Positions 27,146 to 38,600 are shown, counted from the first letter of the stretch. The stretch: 64,000 nt of DNA from JAIQFF01 sp963725615 (GCA_963725615.1 CAVRZO010000003.1:496001-560000); one strand, 5' to 3'. Program-made: numbers and translations. The notes: generated by a model not told the origin, from the letters alone.

Positions 27146-27988
27146 TCACGCTGCTGCTTCTGCTCGGTTTTGCTTGATGAATGCGAGCAGGTCGGCATTG
27201 ATCTGGTCCGCGTTGGTTGTGGGCATTCCGTGCGGGAAACCTGGATACACCTTAAGCGTCGCCCCTTTCACCAGCTTCGATGACTGCAGGGCCGCCGCGC
27301 CGATGGGCACGATCTGGTCATCGTCGCCGTGAAGAATGAGAGTGGGCACGTCGAACTTCTTTAGATCTTCGGTGAAGTCCGTCTCGGAGAAAGCCTTGAT
27401 GCAGTCGTAGCCTGCCTTCATTCCGCCCATCATCCCCTGGAGCCACCACTTGTGCCGGATGCCTTCCGATATCTTTGCGCCAGGCCGGTTGTAGCCGTAG
27501 AACGGAAGCGTAAGGTCCTGGTAAAACTGCGGCCGATTTTTCACGTATTGAGCGCGCAGGTCGTCGAACACCGCGATGGGCGCTCCCGCGGGATTCTTCT
27601 CCGTCTTCACCATCAGCGGCGGCACCGCGCTGATGAGCACGGCCATGGCGACACGCTTGGAGCCATGCCGTCCGATGTAACGCGCAACTTCTCCGCCGCC
27701 GGTGGAATGTCCGACGTGGATTGCGTTCTTCAGGTCAAGCTTCGCCGTGAGTTCTGCGAGATCGTCGGCGTAGGTGTCCATCTCGTTGCCGTCCCAGGTT
27801 TGGCCGGAGCGGCCATGCCCGCGCCGGTCATGCGCGATGACCCGATAGCCCTGCTGGCCGAAGAACAGCATTTGTCCGTCCCAGTCGTCCGCGGTGAGCG
27901 GCCAGCCGTGACTGAACACGATGGGTTGCCCCGAACCCCAGTCTTTGTAGTAGATTTGCGTTCCGTCCTTCACAGTGATTGTCGGCAT
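27146..27988 (-). CDS. alpha/beta hydrolase, cofactor-free haloperoxidase/perhydrolase type
   Basis: 280 residues from the ATG at 27988, fixed by AAGGAGG upstream; the longer reading frame is untranslated leader. Catalytic residues are Ser95 in 'GHSTGGGEV', the Asp in 'HGDDDQIVP' (about 223) and His253 in 'GFPHGMP'. 'FSHGWPLTADDWDGQM' and 'AHDRRGHGRSGQ' are typical of non-heme chloroperoxidase/arylesterase proteins. It is cytoplasmic, with no signal. The real reaction is probably ester hydrolysis or peracid formation. It lies 26 nt downstream of a PNPOx-like gene, so the two are cotranscribed. Confidence 0.9.
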   Translation of the reverse strand: MPTITVKDGTQIYYKDWGSGQPIVFSHGWPLTADDWDGQMLFFGQQGYRVIAHDRRGHGRSGQTWDGNEMDTYADDLAELTAKLDLKNAIHVGHSTGGGEVARYIGRHGSKRVAMAVLISAVPPLMVKTEKNPAGAPIAVFDDLRAQYVKNRPQFYQDLTLPFYGYNRPGAKISEGIRHKWWLQGMMGGMKAGYDCIKAFSETDFTEDLKKFDVPTLILHGDDDQIVPIGAAALQSSKLVKGATLKVYPGFPHGMPTTNADQINADLLAFIKQNRAEAAA

Positions 27989-28014
27989 GATGCGTCCTCC
28001 TTGCAGTGATTGAA

Positions 28015-28659
28015 TTAATGACTGTAGTTTTTCTTGCTGGCCTGCGAGAGCTCCTGGCGGAGGTTCTCGTTCTCTTGCTCCAGTTCGTGCATCCGCTTTT
28101 CCGCGGGCGCCAGCGCTTCCCGAATTTCTTCTGCCGTGTACCTGGGAATAATGTGCTGTTGACAGTTCCAATCGAAGGCTTCAACCCGAATCACATACAC
28201 TCGCTCGACGGTGGCCTTATATTCGGGATCGCGGACCTTCCCGATCCAGTCTTTCGCCCGCTCTCCTTCGAAAATCTCGACCCGGCCGAGGATTTTGAGA
28301 CGTAACTGCCTGGGATAGTCCATCAGGATCAGCGCCACCCGGTTGTCACTTAGCAGATTCCCGGTACTGATGTATTGCCTGTTGCCGAGAAAATCGGCGA
28401 AGGCGATCGTGCTCGCGTCAATCACCTTCAGAAAACCTTTGGGGCCTCCCCGGTGCTGAACGTAGGGCCAACCGGTCGAGCCCAGAGTCGCCATGTAAAA
28501 CGTGTCGCGCTCTGCGATGAACTCTGACTCCTGGGGGCCCAGCCGGCCGGGCGACGAATCGGATGCCTCCAACCTGGCGTATTGCCGGCGGCTGCCGTGC
28601 TGCTCCTGCAAAGCCTTGACCAGCGGCGTGAATACCAGGGATCCGAAGTTGTGCGCCAT
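28015..28659 (-). CDS. pyridoxamine-5'-phosphate-oxidase-like flavin-binding protein with C-terminal coiled coil
   Basis: 214 residues from the ATG at 28659, next to GAGAAG; an upstream in-frame start at 28686 is possible. The split-barrel fold is suggested by 'FYMATLGSTGWPYVQHRGGP' followed by 'GFLKVID' and by 'LILMDYPRQLRLKILGRVEI', as in the PNPOx-like/FMN-binding superfamily. Residues after about 180 are heptad-like ('HELEQENENLRQEL') and should form a coiled coil, which is unusual for the family and suggests oligomerisation. It is first of a two-gene operon with the alpha/beta hydrolase. The role is perhaps detoxification or redox, not established. Confidence 0.8.
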   Translation of the reverse strand: MAHNFGSLVFTPLVKALQEQHGSRRQYARLEASDSSPGRLGPQESEFIAERDTFYMATLGSTGWPYVQHRGGPKGFLKVIDASTIAFADFLGNRQYISTGNLLSDNRVALILMDYPRQLRLKILGRVEIFEGERAKDWIGKVRDPEYKATVERVYVIRVEAFDWNCQQHIIPRYTAEEIREALAPAEKRMHELEQENENLRQELSQASKKNYSH

Positions 28660-28775
28660 TTTGTTTTCTTCTCGGCTGCGGGCCAACCCACCGGCCCAGC
28701 CTGGCAGACCACTATTCTCCCACGCGCTCTCGGTTCAGCGCCACATCGCGTACGAGTCGGATACAATTTCCCGCC

Positions 28776-29972
28776 ATGCGAAAGCCACACTATCTGTTGT
28801 TGCTGTTTGTAATCGCGCTGCCCTCTGCCCATGCGACCCCGAGACCTGATCAGTTCACCCCGTTAGTGGTCTCTGCCCTCAGGAATAATACCCGGCCATT
28901 CCACGGAACCGACGGGCGAGTGCATCTGGTCTACGAACTGATCCTGACAAATACGAGCCCAACCCCGGCCACTCTGAAAAAGATTGAAGTACTCGACGGG
29001 TCGAACTCGTTGAAGGCTCTGGCCAGTTACGACGGCCAGGGGTTACTGGCGTGTCTGCGGACGACCGGCAGGCTGACAGCAGAGAATCCGACGATCGAGT
29101 TCAACAGCACCCGCCTCTTTCTGATTGATCTCAGCCTGGATACTGCGATCGCGCTGCCCGAACATCTGATGCACCAGATCGAATTGCTCGGCGCCCCGTC
29201 TCCCGGCCCGAAGCCGACGACGCCGGTTCTCCTCAGCTATTCCGTGGCGCCATTGGATGTTTTCCGCAAGCTGCCCGTCATCAGCGCCCCGCTCTCGGGC
29301 AAGGGCTGGGTGGCCGTCAACGGATGTTGCGGAGCAGATGCTATCCACCGCTCGAGCAATCTTTCGGTCAACGGCGGAATCTATTTTGCTCAGCGCTTCG
29401 CGATTGACTGGATGCGCCTGGATGAGTCTGGACGGTTCGTCCACGGCGACCCTTCAGACGTGCGCAATTACGACAGTTATGGCGCGGATGTGCTGGCGGT
29501 CGCCGACGGCACGGTGGTTGAAACCCTGAATAACCTGGATGACCAGAAGCCCGGAACTTTACCTGATCCGAAAACCATCACGCTGGAAAACGTTGACGGC
29601 AATCACGTCGTGCTGGACCTGGGGGATGGCGTCTTTGCTTTCTATGCCCATCTGCAAAAGGGCTCAGTCCGGGTGGGATCGGGCGATCGGGTGAAACGCG
29701 GTCAAGTTCTGGGCAAGCTGGGAAACACCGGGAACACGTCTGCCCCGCACCTGCACTTTCACTTGATGGAAGGCCCTTCGGTCCTTGGCTCGAACGGCAT
29801 TCCTTACCAGATCGACTCCTTCGCCATTGCGGGGCAAGTCTCTGCGGCCGACTTCGCAGCGGCAACCGGTGTGGAAGGGAATTGGAGCAAAGGGCTTCTC
29901 CGTAGTTCGAACCAACGGCACAACCAGTTTCCCTTGGACCTCAACATCGTGGATTTTTCGTCCCTCAAGTAA
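28776..29972 (+). CDS. secreted M23-family (LytM-like) metallopeptidase
   Basis: 398 residues with a signal peptide ('YLLLLFVIALPSAHAT'). Residues about 25-190 form a beta-rich N-domain. The C-terminal M23 domain has 'FAIDWM' (first metal-site Asp), 'GADVLAVADGTVVE', 'HVVLDLGDGVFAFYAHLQKG' and 'SAPHLHFHLM' (metal and catalytic His). Such enzymes cleave peptidoglycan cross-bridges or scaffold amidases in the periplasm. The first-site His usually written HxxxD is not obvious: an Arg-Phe-Ala-Ile-Asp is seen instead, so metal binding should be checked. It is transcribed divergently from the PNPOx-like gene. Confidence 0.87.
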   Translation: MRKPHYLLLLFVIALPSAHATPRPDQFTPLVVSALRNNTRPFHGTDGRVHLVYELILTNTSPTPATLKKIEVLDGSNSLKALASYDGQGLLACLRTTGRLTAENPTIEFNSTRLFLIDLSLDTAIALPEHLMHQIELLGAPSPGPKPTTPVLLSYSVAPLDVFRKLPVISAPLSGKGWVAVNGCCGADAIHRSSNLSVNGGIYFAQRFAIDWMRLDESGRFVHGDPSDVRNYDSYGADVLAVADGTVVETLNNLDDQKPGTLPDPKTITLENVDGNHVVLDLGDGVFAFYAHLQKGSVRVGSGDRVKRGQVLGKLGNTGNTSAPHLHFHLMEGPSVLGSNGIPYQIDSFAIAGQVSAADFAAATGVEGNWSKGLLRSSNQRHNQFPLDLNIVDFSSLK

Positions 29973-30034
29973 AATGCAGAGCAAGATTGGTTGGATATAG
30001 TGCCGCACGAAAATCGGGGCTTCGCCGGAGACTT

Positions 30035-31904
30035 ATGCCAATAGCCTGGAAATCCAAAACCCTGTTACTCGCCTTCTGCGCTGTCGTCGCTGTGATACCA
30101 ACCGCGGGCGCAGCACATCCATTCGCTGCTGACGCGCCAGTCGCCGGCGAGCCATTGTCGGACGATCACGAGAAAAAGAAATGCAAAGGCCGACTCGAAG
30201 GCCGACTCCGAGAAGGAGGCCGAGGAGGAATCCGCACCCGCCGCCCTGGAGATTGATGTTTCCAACTCTTCACCTCTGATTCGCGAGCTCTACCAGGCCA
30301 CACGCGAGACCAAAGAAAAAGCGATTCTTGAACACCTGGCAAACGCGAAGAAGCTATTGGACGACGGCGCTGACGTGAAGGCCACCGACGCGGAAGGGCG
30401 GACAGCCCTGCACTGGACCATCTTCGGTTCAAGTTACAACGTGAAGACCAGCATCCTGGTCGCGTACGAACAAATCGCTGACGCTTTGATCACTCGCGGC
30501 GTCGAGATCAATCGTGAGGACGTCTATCAGGACACCGCCCTCGACTACCTGCTGTACTCTCCCAGTTTCGAAATACAGACGCTGCTAATCGAGAACGGCG
30601 CCACCAGCGGGTTTCTTGCTGCCTCGTTCCACTTTTTTCTAGAACAGTCCCAGGCCCCGCCAAAGACCATTGCGGCCGCGGTTTCCCTGTCGCGCAAAGC
30701 TGACCTTGCCCCAGGACAGACCTTGAGCGTGCGGCTCAACACCCCCGTCTACAGCGACCGCTCCCGCACCGGCGACCCGATATCCGCAACTGTAACCTAC
30801 CCACTCTGCAAGAACGGGGAGCAAATGTTGTGCAACCCGGGAGAGCTCTTGATTCCGCCGGGAACCGCGATCAACGGCACCATACTGTTTGCGCAAAAGG
30901 CGCCGGACAAGTATTCCAGGCCGCGGCTCGTACTCGACTTCTCGAACGTTCTCCATAAGGCAGGCGGGAGATCTCCGCTTTATGCTCATGTGCTTGACGT
31001 GGACAACGCTCGTGAGACCGTCCGCAACAATGAAATTCTGGGGATCATCCAGCCCCACGCTTCCAACAAACTCAGTATCGCCATGGCAGCGTTGGGCGCC
31101 ACCAATCCGATTGCAGGCTACACCCTGAAAAGCGTGCAGACGGTTTATGGCTTGTCGATACGCCGCGAGATTCAGTTTCCGGCGGGAACTGACATGCAGA
31201 TTCAAGTGGTGCGGCCATCAATGCTGAAGCAGAGAGAAGAGTGGGCCGGATGGCCGCGCCTGCCTGTGGATGCGCAGCTGCAGCAACTGGTCGCGGCGGC
31301 GCCTATGCGCACCCAGACTCCGAACAAGACGCCTTCGGATCCCACCAATCTGATGTTCCTGGGCGCGCGAGAGCAGTTGATGTCTGCGTTTGGCGAGGCC
31401 GGATGGTATGCTCCGGATGATCTCGGCGTGAAGTCCGCCCTGAAAACCGCCCAGGCGACCTTGCGGCAAACTGGGTACGACACCGGCCCCGTTTCCACGC
31501 TCCTGGTGGCAGGACACCCCCCGGACCTGGTTTTCCAAAAGTCCCTCGACACTTTTGCCATGCGCCATCACCTGCGCATCTGGAAACTGAATCAAACCTA
31601 CAACGGACAGGAAGTGTGGGTGGGCGCCGCCACGCATGACATTGACACTACCAACAGCAGGGCCGGTTCGAAATGGTCGCATCGGATAGACCCGCACGTA
31701 GATCGCGAACGCGATTGGGTTGAAACCGACCTGCTCTTCGTGGGAACTGCCGTAGCGTATGCCGAGGTGGAACGTCCGAACGCTCTGCGAACCTTGTCCA
31801 ATGCCACCGGCGACCAGATCGTGACCGACGGAAAGATGTCAGTCGTACAGTTGGCCACGTCAAAAAAACCGGCGGATGGTCAGATCGTCCTGAAGCCCCG
31901 GTGA
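30035..31904 (+). CDS. secreted ankyrin-repeat protein with LssY_C-like C-terminal domain, +1 frameshift after signal
   Basis: The ATG at 30035 opens a signal peptide ('TLLLAFCAVVAVIPTAGAAH'). In the A-rich stretch 30170-30183 the frame must move +1 (one extra A in 'AAGAAATGC') to continue as 'NAKADSKADSEKEAEEES'. That frame then runs to 31904; alone it has only a late TTG start at 30357. Ankyrin repeats lie at 'LLDDGADVKATDAEGRTALH' and 'DALITRGVEINREDVYQDTA'. A central beta-rich part follows, then an LssY_C-like domain ('NLMFLGAREQLMSAFGEAGW', 'THDIDTT'). The product is about 622 residues. LssY_C domains often accompany PAP2 or DedA membrane proteins, so an envelope role is possible. Confidence 0.75.
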
Positions 31905-31943
31905 GCGACGTTTTCAGCTAGTACGACAAAGCGTGGGATGGGT

Positions 31944-32714
31944 CTAGTGGGAAGCAGTGTAGGAAAATGACGACACGTAGAGATAACTGGCGGCGCCGGG
32001 AGTCGCCAGGCCTCCAAACGAAGCGGAATTCGTTCCCCACAGATTGATCAGCACCGCCGCGGGCGCGGAAGGAATATGCTCGGTGTGGGTTGATACCAGC
32101 GTCCCGTCTACAAAGAACTCGATCTTCTTTTCACTCCACACAAACTTGTACTCGTGAAAGCTGCTGTCGGCGCCGGAGACGGGAGTCGAAGTGCTCTGGC
32201 TGTGCGACACCGTCGAATAGTTGGTCATCTCGAGCGTCGCCGGAGACTGTCCCTGGTACTCGAAATCAATTTCCGTCTCGCTGTCGTTGATGTAATTGAA
32301 TACATCGAAGACCGTCCCTGAAACCGCGGAACCGGCGCCGCGAGGCGTGGCCGAGGTTGAAGCTGCCCGCGCCACCCACACGTAAGTCCCGTACCCGAAT
32401 AACTGTTTCGAACGGATCTCCGCTCCGATCGAAGTAGCCAGCCCGCCAGACACGCTCTGGGTCAGCTTGAGCCGCAGCATCCCCGTGGAAAGGTCAACGT
32501 GCTCGGCGCTAAGCGTACCGCTATTTACCCCGGCAATGTTTCCCGGAGCCCTTCCGGTGTCGATGAACCATTTGGTTTTGTCCAGAGCTCCGCCAGAGAA
32601 AGTTTCGCGGAATGTAGGCAGAGCGGATTCAGCATGATCGGCTGGAGCGTTTTGCGCCGATCCGGTAGCACCGACAAACAACGCAACTGCTAGTACGTGT
32701 CGCAATATATTCAT
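31944..32714 (-). CDS. secreted glycoside hydrolase family 16 (lichenase-like)
   Basis: 256 residues with a signal peptide ending near 'GATGSAQ'. The GH16 active-site strand is 'EIDFE' (Glu148 nucleophile, Asp150, Glu152 acid/base), the short form without beta-bulge found in beta-1,3-1,4-glucanases. 'FRETFSGGALDKTKWF' near the N-terminus and 'FHEYKFVWSEKKIEFFVDG' later are also typical. It would cut beta-glucans or related polymers outside the cell. Its own promoter must lie within 32715-32916, which also holds the terminator of the GH2 gene. It is probably functionally linked to the adjacent utilisation locus. Confidence 0.88.
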   Translation of the reverse strand: MNILRHVLAVALFVGATGSAQNAPADHAESALPTFRETFSGGALDKTKWFIDTGRAPGNIAGVNSGTLSAEHVDLSTGMLRLKLTQSVSGGLATSIGAEIRSKQLFGYGTYVWVARAASTSATPRGAGSAVSGTVFDVFNYINDSETEIDFEYQGQSPATLEMTNYSTVSHSQSTSTPVSGADSSFHEYKFVWSEKKIEFFVDGTLVSTHTEHIPSAPAAVLINLWGTNSASFGGLATPGAASYLYVSSFSYTASH

Positions 32715-32760
32715 GCTATGGATCGTCTACTTCAGGCGGAAAGATGGGGTTCCGGAGGCC

Positions 32761-32800
32761 ACAAAACAAAACGTCCCAGACTCAATTGAGTCGTGGGACG
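32761..32800 (-). terminator. rho-independent terminator of the GH2/receptor operon
   Basis: CGTCCCA-GACTCAATTGAGTC-(G)TGGGACG (32772-32800) forms a nearly perfect hairpin with one bulge. On the minus strand it is followed by TTTTGTTTTGT (32771-32761). It lies about 115 nt after the GH2 stop. Confidence 0.85.
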
Positions 32801-32916
32801 CTCGTCGAACAAGCCCTCCCCCGAAAGATTGTTCAAGAACATCCTACCCACAGAGGAGAGGCGCGGGAATGGCCCGAATGGGCTATCTCATAGCCTGTTA
32901 GTAACCTGGGCGCTGG

Positions 32917-35659
32917 TTACTTCAGCGAAATCACTTTCTTTGCAACGTTATAGCCCTCTACTCGCAGGGCCGGAAAAAGCCCGCCAGGCGCGGATCCGCC
33001 AGGCCCAGCGGCAAATTTCGCGACGATCGTCCGGATCTCATGCGGAAAGACGGTGATGTAATTGTCGTCGTAAGTGATCGGCAGAATCTCGTTTCCATCG
33101 GCTCCCTGCGTAACTTCCGCACGCACAAAAAACGCTACGCGGCTGCCCGGATTCGTAAGCGTGATGGTCACCTGCTTTTCACCGTTCGAGTCGGAGATCT
33201 GGGCGGACACATCCAGGTCGCTCCGGGGCATGGTATTCAGAGCTGACATATCCGCCCACTTGGTGAGATCGGTCTTGAATTGTTGGTCGTTCCTGGCGCT
33301 GCCCAGATCGTCGTCCGTGGTGGATTCCCAATACACATTTTCCGCCAGCACCTCGCGCGTCGCGGTCATCAAGGCGACGCGGACCAGGTGAGTTGCGGCC
33401 AGTTTCGGAACCCGCGGTACTGCCATGGCTTCGCGGGATGTATTCGCCTCGATGCTGAAGCCGCCGATCTCCGAGAAATACTGCCGGGTTCCATCCAGGT
33501 TAAAGAACTCCACCGCCACTCTCAGATTGTTGCGGGCCTCGGAAGTCTGGTTGACGACGTATACCTTGGCCTGGCTTCGATCCCCGGTGGCGTAGTAATC
33601 CCAAACCACGTTGAGCGGGTGCAGACCCTTCTTGGCGCCGAAATATCCGCCACCTTGTTTGAAGTAATCGTCGAACAGATGTCCGAAGAATGACGGCCAG
33701 GGATTGTTCATCATCCAGTGGATCATCATCTTGCGATCGGCCCAATGGGTGGCGTAGGTCTCATATTGCGCGCGCACGTCTTCGTAGTGCGCCAGCTGCG
33801 CCTTGCGCGAGAACTCCTCCGCGTTGGTAGAGGGCCCGTACCGTTTGTCGATGACACGCCGGATATTTTCCAGCGTACTGTTGCCTTCGTTTGCGCCCGA
33901 GTGAAAGTACCAGTACTCGTTAATCGGCCACAGCTTGTCCGCCGGTATGAATTTCTTCAGGCTCTCAAGTGGAGGAATGGTTTCGTTGTCGCCCTCTTCC
34001 GCCGACGAACCCCGCGCCGGGCCGTACTGGTCGCTGAACCAGTAATAAGGTGGCCGCCACACATACGGCCCCGCCATGTGGATGCCGCTCCAGTCGCGGT
34101 TCACGTGCGAGACCGTATCGACCACGGCATTCTGCCAGTGCTCGTCGTTCAGAATCTGGTGATAGTCGTTCAAGACCGGGTCCGGCGGCAATCCATCGCT
34201 GCCGTTGGCCCAGATGACGACCGAAGGATGTGATCGCAGCTCGCGAATGCGCGCCCGCAGGCTGGCCCTGGCCACCCATTGGTCCTCGGCATCCCACAAG
34301 TCCCAGTGCTCCCACTGCGCGCAGCACATGAACCCCAGCATGATCGGCATACCTTCGCGATCGGCCCGTTCCATCATGCTGTCGTCGGCGATCTTCAACT
34401 CCCAGCGCAGCAGGTTAAGGCCAAGATCTTTGGCATAATGCATGATGTTCGCGTCTCGCGCCGGGTCGTTCCGAAAGAGCAAGTCGGGCGAGTACACGCC
34501 GCCGCGGATCAGGTAATCTCGTCCGTTAATCTGCAGGTAGAAGTTGCCGCCGCTGCCAATGTCAGGAAAGCTGTTGTCAGAATCGCGGGCCTGCGTAATC
34601 TTGCGAATGCCGAAATCGATCGCCTGCGAATCGGAAATCTCAGCTTTGTCGTCCGCTTTGAAGTCCAACTTCAAGTGATAAAGTTTCGCGTCGCCCCACT
34701 GGTAAGGCCACCACAGATCGGGATCCTGCACCGTGAGCTGAGCATAGTCGGCCGGCGTGAACCCTATCTCTTTGGTTTGGTTTCGAAGCATTTGGATATT
34801 CTTCTGGAACTTAATCGTTTCCTTGCCAGGACGTGAAATCTCTCCCGACAGCGTCCCCGATACCGGCTTGGCCGTGCTGTTGCTCAAGTCGCAGTAGACG
34901 GTCAATGTGGCTGGGCCGGTTGCCGGAAGTGGCAGATCAGTGGCGACGTAAGGATTTCGAATCCTCACCGCGCCCGTGCTGCTGAGAAATACCCGCTTCC
35001 ATACGCCCGCGTTCCGGTCGGGGACGAACGGGATATCGAGATGCTTCTGAGAATCGTGGTAGCCCAGGTACTTCCAGTTGATCCAGTCGAGCCAGCTGTC
35101 CCCGAGTTCGATGCCGCTCACTCCATCCAGGCTTTGCTCGGGCGTGACTTTCACCGCTAAAACATTGGACCCGCCACGCACGATGAATTCCGTGACGTTG
35201 AACTCGAACTCGTCGTACATACCGACAACCGTCGCGCGGTTCGCCACCCTGCGCCCGTTTAGCCAGATATCAGCCCGGTAGTTGATGCCTTTGAAAATGA
35301 GAGAGTAGACCTCGCGGCCGGGCGGAGCGGTGAACGTGGTCCGGTACCACCAATCCTGTTTCCAGAGGTCTCCGGGAGTGGCCAGGTTCATGCCGAAATA
35401 CAGATCTTTGTAAACTCCGTTCTCCTGCAAGATCTGCAGAACGGTGGCGGGCATGTGCTGCGCTGCATACCAATGCGACGCGTCGAAGGCGGCTTGCGAG
35501 ACCAATGCATCGTTCGACGCTGACGTTCTTGGCGGACGTCATCTTCCATCCGCTGCCGAGTTCGGTGAGGTTGGGAGATTCCTGAGCGGTTGCTTGCAAA
35601 GAAGACACTGTGACAATCAGACACACTACCACCAGAACGCGCGGCAGATGGCATCTCAT
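32917..35659 (-). CDS. secreted GH2 glycosidase, exo-beta-D-glucosaminidase-like, +1 frameshift after signal
   Basis: The ATG at 35659 gives a signal peptide ('VLVVVCLIVTVSSLQATAQ') and about 48 residues in frame. Near 35505-35520 (one extra base in 'GTCGAACGATGC') the frame shifts +1 into an 862-residue frame that continues 'DALVSQAAFDASHW'. Domains in order are a GH2 sugar-binding jelly roll ('GINYRADIWLNGRRVAN'), an Ig-like domain, a TIM barrel with 'RGGVYSPDLLFR', 'ANGSDGLPPDPVLNDYHQIL' and 'AEEGDNETIPPLESL', then C-terminal Ig-like domains. The 'NGSD.LPP' motif points to the CsxA/exo-glucosaminidase or mannosidase branch. It removes terminal sugars, probably GlcN from chitosan-type oligomers. 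It follows the receptor gene by 33 nt. Confidence 0.8.
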
Positions 35660-35692
35660 GAGCGGACCACCATTCTATAGAACGGCGTTTTT

Positions 35693-38600
35693 CTAGAACG
35701 ACAATTTCAGCGCCAACTGGACCTGGCGCGGATCGCGCGCCCCGGTCAGGAATCCGAACTGCGGCGTGCCAAATGTGGTCGTATTGATCGAGTTTTGCGG
35801 TCCGGACTTGGCAAACTGAAGGTTGGGATGATTGAACACGTTGAAAAACTCAGCGCGAAATTCCAGCTTGGTGCGCTCGGTGATTGGGAAGTTCTTGAAT
35901 ACCGAGAAGTCCCAGATCTGGTATCCCGGCCCTTGCACGCTGTTGCGGCTAACGTCACCGAACGATCCCGAGGGCGGATCGGCGAACGCGCAGGTGTTGA
36001 AGAAGGTATTCGGCACGCAATGCTGGCCGCGTGGATCGCCGATCAGGTCGGGCCGCTGCTGGCCGTCCGAGTTCGCGACCCCGTTGTCGTCCAATATGGT
36101 GAACCAGTTTCCAGTTGAGACTGACGTAATCCCGCCCACTTGCCAGCCACCGACGATCTGGTTCAGCACTCCGCTGGCATTGCCCAGCATTCGTTTTCCC
36201 TGACCAATCGGCAATTCGTACAGGTAGCTGAAAACGAAACGATGGCGGATGTCGAAATCAGAATTGCCGTATTCCTGTGAGGGATTTCTGAAATCGCGGA
36301 AGTCGCCGCCATTCTGCGCCCCGAGATCCGCGTTCGACGCGATGTCCAGGGCATGGGCCCAGGTGTACGACGCCAGGAAGGTGAGCCCGCGCGAGAACCG
36401 TTTCTCGACCCGGGTTTGCAGCGAGTTGTAATTCGAAAAGCCCGCCGAGCGGAACCAGCCAATGAAGCCGTCAAGCTGGGGCAGAGGACGGCGGTCTGCA
36501 AAAGGCAAATTAGGATCGGGATTCGGCTCAGCCTGGTTGCCATTCAGATAGATGTACTGCTTCAAGCCGCGGGATCCCGCATAGGTGACTTCAAACACAG
36601 TGTTCGACGGCAACTCGTATTGCGTCGACAGGTGCCACTGCTGCATATAGGGTGTCACCAGCTTGGGATCGAGCGAAAAGAAAAGTGGCGGCGGCTCGGG
36701 ATCGGTAAGAGAATTTGCCGGGAAGCCGCTGGAGAGTGTGGGTATGCCGGGTAGGGAACAGTCCACGGTTGCGGGATTCGCCGAAGCCGCGCCACAGGGA
36801 TTGGTGAAATTCTTGCTGACGAAGAATGGCGGGTTAAATCCCATGCTCGGATTCGAATAGGGCCCAGCCTCGTCGCCGCCATAAAAGATTCCGTAACCGG
36901 CGCGCACGATAAACTTCTGGCTCACCTTGTACGCCAGGCCGATGCGCGGAGCAAAATTGTTGGTGTCAGGAGAAATCAGTCCGGGAGTGCCAGTGGCCTG
37001 CACCGGAACGATCGCAGCCAGTTGTGGTGTCAGCTGCGCGGTCACGCCCTTGGGTACGATCAGGGCCCCGGTTGTCAGATCAAATGTGCCGAGCTCGTTG
37101 TTCCGTTCCTTGATGGTGGTAAACAGCTCGTAGCGCAGCCCCAGGTTCAGCGTCAGATTCGGAGTGAGCTTCCAATCATCCTGTGCGTAGAAAGCGTAGA
37201 CCTGGTGGTGATAGTCGATGTTGTGCAGATTGTTGATGCTGCCGCCATCGCTTAGTCCGACCAGGAAGGATGCGAAGCCGGACCCGCCGCTGAATGGCAC
37301 TGCGGGGTTGTCGGTGAACCCTGGGCCAAAATCGAGCGTGCCTCGAGGCGCTGCGGGTTGAAAAATCGTGAATTCTTCCGAGCGGATGTCGGTTCCGAAC
37401 TTGAAAGAGTGACTGCCGTGTACCCAGGTCAGATTCTCTGAGAGCCCGTAAGTGTTCTGCACCTCGTGCGACGGCAGAAATGTGGGGCTGCCAATCTGGT
37501 TGATGTCGTTGAACGTTAGTTGCGGCAAACCGCCGTTTCCGGGCACGTTCGGGATGCCGGGAAAACCGCCGGGAAAGTTCAGCAAGTCTTCGCTGGTCTT
37601 GTCTGCATTGATCTGCTGGCGCTGCGAATTGACCCGGTTATAGCCCAGCCGGAACTCGTTGGTCAGGTTGCTGCGGAACAGGTGGGTCCAGCTGGTGGCG
37701 AAGCTGCGATACGCGTTGTCCTCCACGCCGCTGAAAAACCCGCCGCCATCGCCTCCCGTGCTATCGAAAGGCCCGGGAATCAGGCTGGGCTGATCTTCAT
37801 AGCTGAAGCGGAAGAAGGCATAGTCTTTGTCGGTAAATTTCTGGTCGATGCGAACGTCGAAATTGTTGCGGGTCTCGCGGCGCACCGGATTTGAGAGGAA
37901 GTTAAATCCGTTTCCGTTGACGTTGGGGGCGGGATAAAGTTTGGCAATCGCCAGCGAGAGCGGATCAAGCTGCCCCTGGGGAATAATATTCGTCGGGTTG
38001 CCGCTCGCGTCATAGGCTCCAAAGGGAACTCCGCATAGACCGCTGTCGTAAAGGCCGCTGTTCTGAGCCTGGCGGGCGTTGAAAATTTCCCCTGCATACG
38101 TCGGATGTCCGGCGCAGTCGAGCGCGGGAATCATAGTCACGTGGTCAGCCGCCAAAGCCTGCAGCGGGCTGGTCAAGTCCAATTGGTCGGAGAAATCGCC
38201 GGACAGCTGGGCCGCCGTGGGGACAAAGGAAGTCAGGGTCTGCGCCTGCCGGATCCGCAATCCCTCGTAGTCGGTGAAGAAGAATATGCGGTTGCGAACG
38301 ATGGGTCCGCCAATCGTGAAGCCAAACTGATTTTGCTTGTAAGGCGCGATCGGGCTGTTGGGATCGTCGAAGAAATTCTTGGCATCCAGTTTTTCGTTGC
38401 GCAGGAATTCGTAGGCGCTGCCGTGAAACTGGTTGGTGCCGGACTTGATCGTGGCGTTGATGATGGCGCCATTGCCCCGGCCAAATTCGGCGCTGTAAGC
38501 GTTGGTCTGGACCTTGAACTCCTCGATCGCCTCCACGGACGGCTGGATCACGTAATTCGTTTCGTTTAGCAAGTCAGGCAGATTGGAATTATTGTCCACG

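Noticed and set aside
30170..30186. Programmed frameshift at the A-rich stretch of the ankyrin gene
   Set aside because: The shift needed is +1. The heptamer here (G AAA AAG) is not a proper -1 slippery site, and the A-run is too short for efficient transcriptional slippage. An indel is simpler.
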